In this document: positions 32,268 to 43,612 of the stretch, piece by piece
Layout: each line of letters begins with the position of its first letter
Position numbering within the stretch: the first letter of the stretch is position 1
Assembly (NCBI GenBank): GCA_025558095.1
Contig: JAIVFI010000018.1
Span: forward strand, 434,001 to 498,000
Direction of reading: 5' to 3'
DNA: 64,000 nt
DNA from: Hyaloraphidium curvatum
Lineage: Eukaryota; Monoblepharomycota; Hyaloraphidiomycetes; Hyaloraphidiales; Hyaloraphidiaceae
Notes under the pieces: generated by a model
Databases searched by the model: none
Seen by the model: only the letters and a program-made list of their open reading frames with translations
What the model was told of the DNA's origin: nothing
Translations under genes and position numbers: made by a program

Positions 32268-33961
32268 ATGGCTCCTGCCGCCTGGAAAGCAATCGCCGCG
32301 AAGTACGAGGAAAAATTCCAGCTGCTCTTTGTCGTCGGCGCGCATGAAGACCCGTCCGCGGTCTCGAGCGTCTCGGCGGTCTCGGACGGCTTCTTCGCGT
32401 CGGACGCCGACACGCTAGCGGAAATTGCGTGCGAATGCGGGCTCGATCTCCTCGGCGACCCCGGCCAGCCGATTCCCGCGGCTGTTGCGCCGCTGCACGC
32501 CCTGCACGCGCTGTTGCGGCTCGGGGAATCTGCGGCACGGACCGCACCCACCGTTGCGCGCCGCACATTACTTGCTCACGAGGCGCGGGGAGCGAGTACG
32601 TGCCGGACTGCCTGTACGATGCGCTCGCCGCCGCGTTGCTGGGCTTCGGCCCGGCGGCGGCGGTGCCGGCGATCGCCGCGCAGCTCTGCGCCTATGCGGA
32701 CGGTTCGGACCCCGAGGTCGCCGCCAACGACGAGGCCACCGAAGGCGTCTCCACCCTCGCGTGGACGATCGTGACGGCCGCTCTCGAATCGGGCGACGTC
32801 GGGCTGTGCGACGCAGCCGCGGCGGCGCTGGTCCGCGTGCTCTCTGCCGAGGTCTCCAGGAACCCGAGGGGGTTCTGTGCCCACCACATCGCCCGCTCGC
32901 TCTCGGTCATGCTTTTTCTCCCGTCGGTGCGAACGCCACAAACCCTCGCCCTGTTCCGGGCGTGCGGTGGGACCCACCTGGACCTACAATGGTACGAGAC
33001 CCTCGCCTCGGCCGGCCTGCGTGCGGATCCGACGGACCCGCTGCTCGCCGATGCGCACCGCCCGACTCAGGAGCAGGTGAATGGATTCTGGACTGCGCGC
33101 CGCCGGCCGACAGATCCCCCGGGGCCGCCGTTCTACGGAGAAGGGAGGGAGGTGCCGGCGGGGTGGGCCGTCGCGAAGCGGTGCGCCGCTGGGCAGTGCA
33201 AATCCACCGGGGCGGGAAACATTGTGCAACAGATGTGGGCGAGGTACAGCGTGGCCCCGGAAAAGCTACGGTCGTGCGCAAAGTGCAGGTCCGTGGCGTA
33301 CTGCAGCGCCGCGTGCCAGCGCTTCGATTGGGGCACCGAGCCGGCGACGGAGGTTTCGGCCTTCGGGGTGCCGATCGAGGGGCCGCTGACGAGGCTCATC
33401 CGGCCGAACCCGCTAAGGGCGCCATGGAGGCCTTGGAGAGCGGACATGTGCCACAAGTGGCAGTGCAAGCTGAGCGCGAGGTCCTCGGGCTGGCGAACAA
33501 GGCCGGCAAGGCGAAATCGGCGGCGCAGGATGTCGATGATGTGCTGCCTGCCTTGCCGAGCGGATCCGCCGTGGATGGAGGCGTAGATGAGGAGGGACCT
33601 CTGGCGACGCAGGCTCAGCCCTGAGCTTCGCGCCGTCCTTGTAGCAGCGGGAAATACTGAAGCGAACGAAAAGCGTGTCCGACGACGTCGATCCGGACTC
33701 GTACCGGAATGCCGAGCGGAGGTACGGCGCCTCATGGGCGGAGGCTTCGTGTACGGAACCTTCTTCCTGGACGGCAACCTTTCGCCTGCGGAGCGACTGG
33801 TTGCGTACAACGATCGGATCGGACGCAAAGGGGACGCGCGGATCGAGGCCCGGGACCTGATCGCCAACCAGAACATCGCTCTTGCGAAAGAGCGCTCCAC
33901 GACCTCGCGCAAAGATTCTGACGATGACGATTCCGACACGGACTCCGACACGGATGCCTGA
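32268..33961 (+). CDS. MYND zinc-finger protein (degenerate finger), model uncertain
   Basis: ATG 32268 opens MAPAAWKAIAAKYEEKFQLL; an upstream in-frame ATG at 32178 would overlap the divergent coiled-coil gene. A helical region contains EYVPDCLYDALAAALLGFG and CAHHIARSLSVMLFLPSV. A MYND-type finger follows: RSCAKCRSVAYCSAACQRFDW. One model that keeps frame throughout uses introns 32513-32592, 33368-33417, 33583-33644 and 33675-33721. It ends in an Asp/Ser-rich tail at 33961, giving 484 residues, but the terminal His-x3-Cys of the finger is then lost. Reading straight through instead supplies MCHKWQCKL but stops at 33586. The last part (33587-33961) could then be a separate small gene. MYND fingers bind proline-rich peptides. 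The MYND call is firm; the 3' structure is not. Confidence 0.55.
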
Positions 33962-34507
33962 GTGCACGCGGCTTCAAGAGGTTGGTAAGCCAAGTCGCCG
34001 AGATCGGGATCCATCTGACTTCCTCCTGACACAGTTGAAGCAATCTCGGTGGATAGACGATAGACGGATGGTGCGGTGCGGAGTATAGAAATGATGGCGA
34101 TAGACATGGATTCGCGATGATGGAGCGTCCTGTGTAACACACCTGTGTCGCGGTGACCGTCCGATCGTCCCGGTTCTTCGTTGCCATGAAGCCGAGGGAA
34201 GCGATGGAAGGGCACAATGGATAGGGATAGGCACGACGCGATACGGGCAAAGAAAAGAAGGGTAAAGGCGCGTGTCCCTCGGTACATCTCCCAGGACACC
34301 TCATCCCAACGATCCCCGAGCTGACTTCTCCAGCAAGCACGTCCAGAAAAACGTGCGGCAAGCATCGCTAGGCGTGCCCTGCGTGTCCTTCCTTCCTAGG
34401 CGCCCGGAGTCGTGTTGTCCCATCCCCCACCCCCGCCCGACGGATCCCGCACCTCTCCGCTAGCTGTCCCGAAGTCAGACGGATCGAAATCAGCAAGGAA
34501 AACGCGT
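33962..34507. other. Convergent intergenic region of 546 bases
   Basis: This is the gap between the MYND gene end and the E2 gene stop. Open frames here are short, overlap one another and show no family similarity that I recognise. I found no tRNA, 5S copy or repeat. Confidence 0.45.
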
Positions 34508-35536
<1,029 letters not shown>

Positions 35537-35653
35537 TCACAGTAGCGCCGGGAGTCCCCGACGCGGATTCGACGCGTCCGGTTTAGCGCCTCCTGGAGGC
35601 CTAAAACGCGTTCCTATTCAATTTAAACCGTGCATCGATCGTAAGCGCCGGCC

Positions 35654-37243
35654 ATGGACGTGGAGCTGGAGGAACCCGAGCCCGCCGTGGAGGCCGAAAT
35701 GGAGCCGGCCGACGACACGGTCCCGGAGGACATCGAGCTCGTCGAGCCCGAAAACACGCCTCCGGCAGAGGAGCTCGCGGCTGAAGGGCTCGTGGAGGCG
35801 GATGCCGCCGACGCCGGCGATGCGGGGGATGCCGCGGTCGACGCGCCTCCACCGCCCGAGGACGACCCTGCGATCGTCGTGGACGACGACAGCGGCGGCG
35901 AGGCCGACGCGCGCGCGGAGGCCGAGGTGCGCGTCTTCACGGCATCGGCCGGCCGCCAGGACCCCGACCTGGAGGACTACGAGTCGGACATGCCTCCCGA
36001 CGCCGCCGACGACGAGGACCCGCTGGTCGCGGCCCGCCCGTCGGTCCCGCGCGCCAGGCCGCCGCCCCCGCCGCCGACCGACCTGCCGTGCCTGATCCTC
36101 GAGTACGCCGACGAGCTCTACACGGTGCTCGCCCCGCCGCACGAGGACCACCCTGTGTACGAGCAGTTCCGCGACCTGGAGCCCGTGCTCGACGGCCGCG
36201 CGGACCTGTACGAGGGCCCGCTCACGGGCTTCCTGTTTGCCCTCAAGGACGAGTTCGGGATCAAGGACGTCGACGTGACGGTCGAGTTCCCGGAGCTCAA
36301 CCTCTCGTTCGGCCAGGTGCGCCGATCGAAAGCCCCTGGCCAAACCCTCTCCTTACCTTTTTCCCCTGCAGGACTCCAAGTACCTGTCCCAGGCCAGGCT
36401 GTCGCACCTCCAAACCTTCCACATCGCCCTAAACCTCTCGCGCGGCCTCACCGCCGCAGCGGACATGTACCCGCTCAAGGTGACGCTGCTGGAGCACCGC
36501 ACGAGCTTCGAAAAACAGTGGGCGAAGCTGCTCGAGATGAGCAGGATGGGTGGGTGCGCCGCCGTTGGTGGTCGAGCGCTTTGGCTGATGGGGCTTGATC
36601 GCCAGGGATGTCGAGCGAGAACCCGATCGTGCTGGATTCGGACGAGGAAGAAGGGGACGGAGCGGGACCGGCGGGGCCGGCGGAAGAAGAGGAGGAAAAG
36701 GGCGGCGAAGGGCTGTTTGCGCGATCGTCGCGGCCCGCTGCCGCGGGCGAGGAGGAGGAGGAGGAGGACCTGCTCGCGAGCGACGAGGGCGGCGATGCGC
36801 CCGCCCCTGCCCCCGCGCGGGAGCCGGAGCCGGAACCCGAGCCGGCGGACGAGGAGGAGGACGAGCTGGCGGCGACGGCGCCGCTGGGCGGCCCCGGGGC
36901 TGCGGGGGAGGAGGAAGGGGGCCTTGCGCCGAGCGAGGCGGCGGGGATGGGCGCCGATCCGGCGGATCTGGGGTTCCCAGAGGCGGAAGAGGGCGGCGAG
37001 GAGGAGTTTGGCGGCGGGTTCGGGGATCTGGGGGAGGATCGCGCGTCCGCAGGGGAGCCGCGGTCCGCGGCCGAGATGGAGCCGGCTTCGTTCGCGACGG
37101 CGGACGAGGACGTGGAGGGCGCGGAGGGTGGCGGGGCCAAGCGGCCCTTGGAGTCGGAGCAGGACGAAGTCGGAGAGGAGGCGGAAGCCAAGAGGCGGCG
37201 GACCGAAGGAGGAGAAAACGGCGATGGCGTTGCCGACGGGTAG
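35654..37243 (+). CDS. Acidic nuclear-type protein, unrecognised family
   Basis: I do not recognise the family. Three exons start at ATG 35654, with introns beginning GTGCGC at about 36317 and GTGGGT at about 36550. The N-terminal 150 residues are mostly Glu, Asp, Ala and Pro. A compact folded segment follows: DLPCLILEYADELYTVLAPP, FRDLEPVLDGRADLYEGPLT, FLFALKDEFGIKDVDVTVEF, then LSQARLSHLQTFHIALNLSR and HRTSFEKQWAKLLEMSRM. The C-terminal half begins ENPIVLDSDEEEGDGAG and is again highly acidic, closing with a basic AKRRRTEGG that could be a nuclear localisation signal. The phase of the second intron joins the two halves in frame. This layout (folded core between acidic arms) suggests a chromatin or nucleolar factor; that is inference only. 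Confidence 0.6.
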
Positions 37244-37470
37244 GTCTTGTTCTTTAGACATGTAGCGTGGTCCGAATGTAGCAGTTCGTAGCGACGGCCA
37301 CAGTCGTGTCGGAAGATGACCATGGGTATTCTGCGTTGCCGCCATACATATCCGGCCGCGGCCCTGGCACGACCGCCTCATCCCGAGCTCTTGAGCAGAT
37401 CGCCCCTGACGATTGTGAAACCCCGCATTTGCTCCAAAGCCTGCATCGAAGTCGCCAAACGTCAGCAAAA

Positions 37471-38517
37471 CTAACTAGTCCGCAGCCCGACCGACAAACC
37501 CACCTGCTCCACCACGCCCTCGCCGTTCGGGCCCCCCATAAAGTTCGGATCCCGCTCGTCCAACCCCCTGCAGCTCTCCAGCTCCTCCAACCGCCCCAGC
37601 GCCCTCCTCCAGAAGATCAGATTGGCCTTTATCAGGGCCTCCACCGACGGGTCCATCGCGGGCACGCGGGCGTCGATGAGGCGGGGGATCTCGTTGAGGA
37701 GGAGCTGGTTCAGGGACTCGTAGGCCTGTCGGTACTCGTGGAGCTTGCCCTCGTTCTGCAAACTGCGATGAGAAGGGGTCGAACGGTGGTCGAAAAAGGA
37801 ACTCACCCGCGGCAGCTTGCTCGCGTCGCTATCGGGCTTCTCGACCAGCTTCCGGACTTTTGCCCGCTGCGCGTCGTAATCCAGGAGCTTTTTCGCGCGT
37901 TTGTCCATAGCCAGCTTGACCTCGGGCAGCGCCGCGGCGAGGTGCTGCATGGGCTCGAGCACCGTGAGCCGGTACGACTCGTCCTGCCCGACCCAATTCA
38001 GCCCCCGCCTCCAGGTCAAACGCGCCCCAAAAGCCCACGAATTCGCTCCGCAGCTGCTCGTCCACCTCCTCTGCCCGCTTCCGGTACTCCATCGCCGCGT
38101 GGCAGAGCTCCTGCTGCGCGTCGTAGAAGGCCTCCACCGCCTCGGCCGCGCTCTTCTGCGACAGCGTGATGGCTGTTTCTCGTCAGCTCCCGCGTCCGCC
38201 CAAGAACTAGGGGGGAAAGGTACCCCGGGTGGAATCCAGCGTCCCCTTGACCTCGCCTGCGAGCCGGTTGACCTTGCTCTCGAAGTTCCGGAACCGCTTC
38301 TCCTCGTCCTCGAACTCCTTGTCCACCGTCTTCTCGACCATGTTGAAGTTTTGCATGATCTGCCGGGGCCGCGGTGAGCCGGAGCTCCGCGGAGCGTGGG
38401 GTGCGAGTACCGAGGTGGTGCCACGATTTATGGCCTTCTTGAACCCTGGGCCGCGAAGAGACGGTGAGAGATGCTAAGGATGAGTACGAGGAGGCAGCTC
38501 CAACCTGACCAGCTCAT
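37471..38517 (-). CDS. RVS161: BAR-domain protein Rvs161/Hob3
   Basis: This is an N-BAR amphiphysin-type protein that tubulates membranes at endocytic sites and organises cortical actin. ATG at 38515-38517 encodes MSWSGFKKAINRGTTS after a first intron, the canonical family start. Further blocks are FNMVEKTVDKEFEDEEKRFR, KSAAEAVEAFYDAQQELCHA, EPMQHLAAALPEVKLAMDKR, KKLLDYDAQRAKVRKLVEKP, DASKLPR and IDARVPAMDPSVEALIKANL. Five introns fit, one beginning GTGGGC within the second helix region and one just after SKLPR. The length without an SH3 domain matches Rvs161/Hob3 rather than Rvs167. The C-terminus is a short polar tail. It is divergent from coilin, with 102 bases between starts. Confidence 0.92.
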
Positions 38518-38619
38518 CTTGGCGGTCTCTCCGGGGTGAACGAGGAGGACGAGTTGAAGGGGCGCTGCCAGATCCCTTGATGCCCTACGACGCGTGCAAA
38601 CAGCGCCAGCGCGAGGCCG

Positions 38620-40312
38620 ATGCGGCTCCGCGTGGCCCTCGAGCACGCTTCCCTCCCTCCGAGGCGGTTCTGGATCCCCGCAGACCCGTCGTCCTCCATC
38701 TCCTCCCTCGCCTCGGAGATTGCAGCCCATGCATCGCTTCCTGTCCCCCCTTCGCTCGAGCTGGACGGCTTCGAGCTGCTCCCAGGGACCCAATGCGGGT
38801 CCATTCTGAAGGAAGGGGATCTTGTCACGTGGGTCTTTTGGATGCGGAGCGTTTGAAGTGAGCTGAGGTTCTGGTTCAGGGCGAAGGAGCGCGAGGATCA
38901 CGAGGCGAGGCCGGCGAAGAAGGCCAAGAGGGACCACGGAGCGGGTGGCGCGTCGGAGAAGGCTCCGAAAGAGGCAGAGACAAAGGCTCTGTCTCCTGCG
39001 GAGCGATTGGACTCGAAAGCGGGTGCAAAGGCGGAAAGGGCTCCGAGCCGTGTGGCGCCGACGGCTGCGGCAGAGCCGGACAGCGATTCGTCCTCGGAGA
39101 GCAGCAGCTCTTCCTCTTCGAGCAGCTCCTCGTCTTCGAGCGACAGCTCGTCTTCTTCGAGCAGTAGCTCCTCGTCGGGCAGCTCCTCGTCATCGGACAG
39201 CAGTTCAAGTTCGGAGTCGTCTTCGGAGGATGAGACCCCGGCCCCCAAGGGCAAAGCCGGCTCTTCGAGCAAACCTCGCCAACGGCATGCTGCTGCCGAA
39301 GGCGGCGCAAACGGTGTCGGTGCCGCAACTGGGAAGTCGGCGGTTCAGAAGAAGCCGGCCGCGAATGGTGCGGCCGCTGCGGCTCGGACACCCAGCTCTC
39401 CCGCGCCGGCAGGGGCCATACCTGCGCGAAAGCACCCGTGGAAGACGACCGCGGCGCCGACGGTGCCTGTCGGTCCCCTACCAGTGCCCTTGTCTCTGGG
39501 CAAGGCGAAGAAGAAGCAGGTGCTCGAGCTGCTCAAGAAAAAGCCCCTGCACCGGAGGTTCGACGACGACGAAGAGGAACACGCAGATGCGGGTCTTGAC
39601 CATGGAAACGGGGCAGCACATCACCACGCGGCTCATCCGCCGCAGGACGACTTCATGGGCCGCCTGAAGATCACCGAAGTCTACCTGTATGACGACTTTG
39701 GGCCCAAATGGACCCGTGGCGGCGGCCGGAGAAAGAGCGGGGGTCGTGGCGGGCGGCAGCGCAATTCGGATACCTACTACTACGATTACGACGCGGCTGC
39801 GGCGGAAGAGGTTGACGGCGAGGCCGAGGTTGAGTACGAGAAGGACGAAGCGGGGCCTGCGAAAGCCCCGCCAGTGGAAAGGGACTATGCGGCGTTGCCG
39901 GCGCTCGTAGGGGTTCCCGGGATTGGGCAGATGATTGCTTACCGGACGTTGGAAATGTCGCCGAACTACCAGCCCGTGATTTCGGCCTACAAGGTTGGTG
40001 GTGCCTCGGGACCATCGGCAGACCTTCCTAACGACATGACATTTGATTTGTTAGGAGGCTGTAGTCAAGGCGTACGACCCATCGTCCGCACAGATCACGC
40101 TGCAGGTGCAACCATACTCGGTTGCGGAGCGACCGACGCTGCCGGAAGAGGACCTTGTGCCGGGGAAGAAGCATGGGGCCGGCAAGTTCGAGTTGCAGAT
40201 CGAAGGCGTGGAGCTACTAGAGCAGTACCTTAAGGAGGTGACGACATCGCTGGACATGCTGCACGAGGTGAAGGTGATACCGGCCGAGGACGGCGCAGAG
40301 GCTGCGGCGTAG
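38620..40312 (+). CDS. Coilin-like protein
   Basis: Coilin scaffolds Cajal bodies, where snRNPs and snoRNPs mature. ATG 38620 gives a ubiquitin-like N-terminal domain (MRLRVALEHASLPPRRFWIP, LPGTQCGSILKEGDLVTW). Intron 38829-38879 leads to a basic stretch and then a long poly-Ser/Asp linker. Near the C-terminus an Arg/Gly-rich segment (GGGRRKSGGRGGRQRN) precedes the atypical Tudor-like domain: DYAALPALVGVPGIGQMIAY, RTLEMSPNYQPVISAYK, then intron 39994-40054 (GTTGGT donor) and DPSSAQITLQVQPYS. The product is about 526 residues and the order matches plant and animal coilin. The Ser tract could be a kinase target. Low-complexity middle parts make alignment-free orthology less than certain, but both end domains agree. 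Confidence 0.82.
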
Positions 40313-40332
40313 TGGATGTATTGCGATACCGC

Positions 40333-42027
40333 TCAGAACCCTTGGAAACAGTCCTCATAGGCTGCAATGTCCTTCACACTACCTCGCTTGTCCTTTGGGG
40401 GCCGTGTGAGCCGCTCCCACACCTTGCCCTCCACCGCGACGACGGGCTGTTCCAGATGGTCCAGCTCTTCCACGACAGGCACCGCCGCAGGTTTTTCAGC
40501 AGGCGTTTTGGCGATCAGCCGCACCCAGTCAAGGTCCTTTCCTTCCGCGTACTTCGGGGGAAAGGCCTGGCTCGCCCCACCCAGTTTCCCGTCCGGACGC
40601 GGCTCCTGCTTAGCAACTTTGTCCCAAAGTCCGACCATGAAGGTGGCCCTCCGGGCATCCGCGCCCATCTCTGCAGCCATCCGTCCTGGAATGACTCCGT
40701 GCAGGTACCTGGCGTCGAAGAATGCCACCCGGCCGCGCTTGCCGTAGGCAAGCCAGCCCTTGACGTCGTCGAGGTCCTTGGTCGCCAGCGTCTGATCCGT
40801 CATGAGGGTCGGTCCCCCGGGCGCAGGATCAGGCGAAAGAAAGACGATGCACGAAACGACGGGATGACGAGGCGCGTTCGATCCGTGTGCGGTCTCGAGC
40901 GGGGTTATGCCTTCGTTCTCCGAGTCGAAATGGAGCTGGTGTCCGGAGCTGTGCGGCCGCGAATGCGCCCACCACTCAGCCGTCGTCAAAGGCCGAGCGC
41001 CTTGACCCGAGAAAAGGTGAGGGAAGAGCGCAGTGGCGGTCTTTGCAAGGTGCGACACGATGGTCGAAAACATGCGAGACTGCTTCTGCGCTCCATCTGC
41101 CAAACGATCCAACGGTTCGAGGTAGGAAAAGTAGCCCGTGCTGGAGAACGGATTGTAACCATGAGACGTCCAGAAATCAGACTCTCGACCAAAAAGTTTG
41201 CCGAGGAATTCGAGCATGGGCTCGGTAAGGATGCCGTCAAGCACGCGGACGAATCTGCGCGCTTCAGAGTTTGCTCCAGGCTCCACGTGCGGCACCGGCA
41301 ACGGATACTCGAGCACGCCCCTCCCGAGCCGGTATGTGTAGTTCATTCCCCGCAGTAGCTTCCGTGTCTTTGTGCCGTCGGCATCGTCGTAGCCTCCTGC
41401 AAGCACGAGAGCGAGCTTCTGTGCCGCTGCTGTGGCGTGCGACAAAAGCAGTCCCTCATACTGCTCCAGCTCTGCTTCTAGAGCTTCTGGGTCGTCCAAT
41501 TCCGCAAAAGCCCGCTCGACGTCGGACGCATGGGCTCCCGCGGCCAGCTGCCTCCCGAGCTCAACCGCACGCTCCAGGAGGACGATGACCTCGCTCATCT
41601 TGCCTTCAGTGTCGGCAGAAAACAGTTTGATGTGCGCGAGTCGCTCATACGCTGCTATTCCGGTGGGAAAGCATTCCTTGGCATGCTGCAAGAGCGGCAA
41701 GGCCGAAGAATGGTCTTTCCTCGCAGCCAAATCGACGAGGCAGAGATGGAGCAGGAACGCAGGGTTCAGGGTGGGCGAGAGTAGCGTCGACGCAATCTTC
41801 TCGTCCTTCAGCTGCCGCGAGAGAGCTTTGATTGCTTCTTCCAGGGGTTCCTGTGAATCGGAGGTGGCGGCCGAGTGGAAGAGCTCCAACGGCGTCGGCC
41901 CATCCTCGCGCCCCTTGCGGGCAGATTTCGGCCGTCGCGCCGTGGAAATGGCTTCACTAGTTGCCGAAGATGGCGCAGCAGCGAGATCCTCGACGATCCA
42001 TTGCGATGCGGGCCGCTTCCGCTTCAT
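40333..42027 (-). CDS. 2-oxoglutarate/Fe(II) oxygenase-like protein with helical N-terminus
   Basis: This intronless frame uses first ATG 42025-42027 (MKRKRPASQWIVEDL), whose basic start resembles a nuclear localisation signal; upstream codons are open but lack ATG. Residues of about 60-250 form helical, TPR-like pairs (LHLCLVDLAARKDHSSALPL, AYERLAHIKLFSADTEG). The C-terminal half has a double-stranded beta-helix signature: iron ligands in SGHQLHFDSENEG (HxD) and ARYLHGVIPGR (distal His), and the 2-oxoglutarate Arg in RRATFMVGLWDK. VVSCIVFLSPDPAPGGPTLM forms the core strand. The fold resembles prolyl-hydroxylase-type enzymes, but the substrate is unknown. It is head-to-head with the FAD monooxygenase gene over a very short gap. 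Confidence 0.8.
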   Translation of the reverse strand: MKRKRPASQWIVEDLAAAPSSATSEAISTARRPKSARKGREDGPTPLELFHSAATSDSQEPLEEAIKALSRQLKDEKIASTLLSPTLNPAFLLHLCLVDLAARKDHSSALPLLQHAKECFPTGIAAYERLAHIKLFSADTEGKMSEVIVLLERAVELGRQLAAGAHASDVERAFAELDDPEALEAELEQYEGLLLSHATAAAQKLALVLAGGYDDADGTKTRKLLRGMNYTYRLGRGVLEYPLPVPHVEPGANSEARRFVRVLDGILTEPMLEFLGKLFGRESDFWTSHGYNPFSSTGYFSYLEPLDRLADGAQKQSRMFSTIVSHLAKTATALFPHLFSGQGARPLTTAEWWAHSRPHSSGHQLHFDSENEGITPLETAHGSNAPRHPVVSCIVFLSPDPAPGGPTLMTDQTLATKDLDDVKGWLAYGKRGRVAFFDARYLHGVIPGRMAAEMGADARRATFMVGLWDKVAKQEPRPDGKLGGASQAFPPKYAEGKDLDWVRLIAKTPAEKPAAVPVVEELDHLEQPVVAVEGKVWERLTRPPKDKRGSVKDIAAYEDCFQGF

Positions 42028-42081
42028 TTTGGAGGCGATTGTTTTGATGTTGAAGGATGAAGCGGCGGCCGGCGCCACTTG

Positions 42082-42100
42082 CCGCCAATTTTTTTGGCGG
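42082..42100. promoter_or_regulatory. Palindromic TTTGGCGG element in a divergent promoter
   Basis: CCGCCAA and TTGGCGG form a perfect inverted repeat around five T residues. Either half reads TTTGGCGG on one strand, close to the E2F/MBF-type consensus. It lies between the divergent 2OG oxygenase and FAD monooxygenase starts, so it could control both. Function is inferred. Confidence 0.4.
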
Positions 42101-42119
42101 TGGTGTCTCCCAAACAGAT

Positions 42120-43526
42120 ATGGCCAGCGACCGTTCCCCGCTCAGGATCCACGTCATCGGCGGCTCCGTCGCCGGCCTCGCCGGGGCATGCGCTGCCCTG
42201 ACCCACCACCCGAACTGCAAGGTCGTGGTGCACGAGCGGAGCTCCGGCCCGCTCGAGGAACGCGGTGCCGGAATCGGCGGCACCTTCGGCGTGATGCGCA
42301 AGATCACTGGCACGGATCCCCGGAAGCTCGGATTCCGCTACGTGCTGCCGCTAGGGACGATTGCCGAGCGCGACACCAGGCCGCGGAAGCAGGTCCGCAT
42401 GAAGGGCGCCTGGCGGGACACCGGGGACGATCTGATCGCGACGACGACGTACGACAACATAATCAACACGCTGCTCAAGGCCCTGGACGCGTCCGGCGGC
42501 AAGCTGGTCCGGGGCCATGCGCTGGAAGGGATGAAGAAGCTCGAAGACGGAACGACCGAACTGTCCTTTGGGGACGGAAGCAAGGAGATCGCCGATCTGG
42601 TCATCTGCGGCGACGGTGCGCAGTCTCCGTGCCGATCGCTCCTCTACGGCAGCAGGGGGCTCGATGGTACCGTCAGATACAGCGGATACGTTGCATGGCG
42701 CGGCATCCTCACCCCGGACATGGTGGACGATCCCGAGATCCGTTCCGCTTTCATTCCCGAGGACCCGACAGACCGAAAGAAGTTTTGGATGCTGCCCGTG
42801 TTCAACGGCCCGTCTCCCTACGCGATGTACTCGTTGTACTACCCTGTTCCCGCTCGCCACAACGCCCCGGCCTCGGAAGGCACCATGCGGCTCAACTGGG
42901 CCTGGTTCCAGCCCGCCGATCATTCGCAGCTCCGCAGCTTCACCCTGGACCGCAACGGAGTGCAGCACGAGTACAGCCTGGCACCTGGGCAGGTCCGCCA
43001 CGAAGTCGTTGATCAGATGCTGGCCTATGCCAAGGGAAGGCTCGGTGGCGACGGGCTGGTGTTCAAGCTGGCCAAACGGATCGTCGAGTTGGACAAGCTG
43101 TTCATGCAGGCGATCCTGGAGTTTGAGCCGAAGCACATGTCATTCCCTGAGTTCAACGCACTGCTGATCGGCGACGCTGCTGCGGTTGCCACGCCAATGA
43201 CGGGACAGGGCGCCGGGAAAGCCCTGCGCGACGCTGCCGCCCTCGGTGACCTCCTCAAAGCCCACCCGTACGACGTGCGCGCTGTACTGGAGGGCTACGA
43301 GCGGGAGCGTCTCAAGGACGTCCAGGAAATTGTGACCATCGGGATCAAGATGCATTCGAACCACCACTGGATCGCGAAGCACACGGTGTGGGACGCTGGG
43401 GTCTACTCCGGGGAGGTTTGGGGATCGACGGAGGATGAGGAGAGCGCGACGCAGAAGGAAGCGCAGGAGGGGAGACTGGAGATCGGCTACGATTTGCTGG
43501 GGAAGCCGTTCGAGCCGAGGTTGTGA
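42120..43526 (+). CDS. FAD-dependent aromatic-ring monooxygenase-like enzyme
   Basis: This single-exon flavoprotein of about 468 residues uses ATG 42120 (MASDRSPLRIHVIGGSVAGL). An upstream in-frame ATG at 42057 would place a promoter palindrome inside the coding region, so 42120 is preferred. Motifs are the Rossmann GGSVAGLAGA near the start, an Arg-containing VVHERSSGPLEERGAGIG, the DG-type loop LVICGDGAQSP, and the second FAD site LLIGDAAAVATPMTGQGAGK. This is the class A monooxygenase pattern, closest by eye to 2,6-dihydroxypyridine or PHBH-type hydroxylases. No signal peptide is seen. The substrate is unknown. The intronless structure and adjacent 2OG oxygenase and dimethylarginine hydrolase suggest an accessory metabolic patch. 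Confidence 0.85.
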   Translation: MASDRSPLRIHVIGGSVAGLAGACAALTHHPNCKVVVHERSSGPLEERGAGIGGTFGVMRKITGTDPRKLGFRYVLPLGTIAERDTRPRKQVRMKGAWRDTGDDLIATTTYDNIINTLLKALDASGGKLVRGHALEGMKKLEDGTTELSFGDGSKEIADLVICGDGAQSPCRSLLYGSRGLDGTVRYSGYVAWRGILTPDMVDDPEIRSAFIPEDPTDRKKFWMLPVFNGPSPYAMYSLYYPVPARHNAPASEGTMRLNWAWFQPADHSQLRSFTLDRNGVQHEYSLAPGQVRHEVVDQMLAYAKGRLGGDGLVFKLAKRIVELDKLFMQAILEFEPKHMSFPEFNALLIGDAAAVATPMTGQGAGKALRDAAALGDLLKAHPYDVRAVLEGYERERLKDVQEIVTIGIKMHSNHHWIAKHTVWDAGVYSGEVWGSTEDEESATQKEAQEGRLEIGYDLLGKPFEPRL

Positions 43527-43612
43527 TGGGCGGCGGAGCCGCGCGCAAAGCGCGTGCGAGCGAGTAGCTTGGGCCGTTAAAGTCGGACACTTGTGTCGCC
43601 CAGACCGAAGAA

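Noticed and set aside
33962-34507. Possible tRNA or small gene in the convergent gap.
   Set aside because: No A-box/B-box pair or cloverleaf could be found, and open frames have no support.
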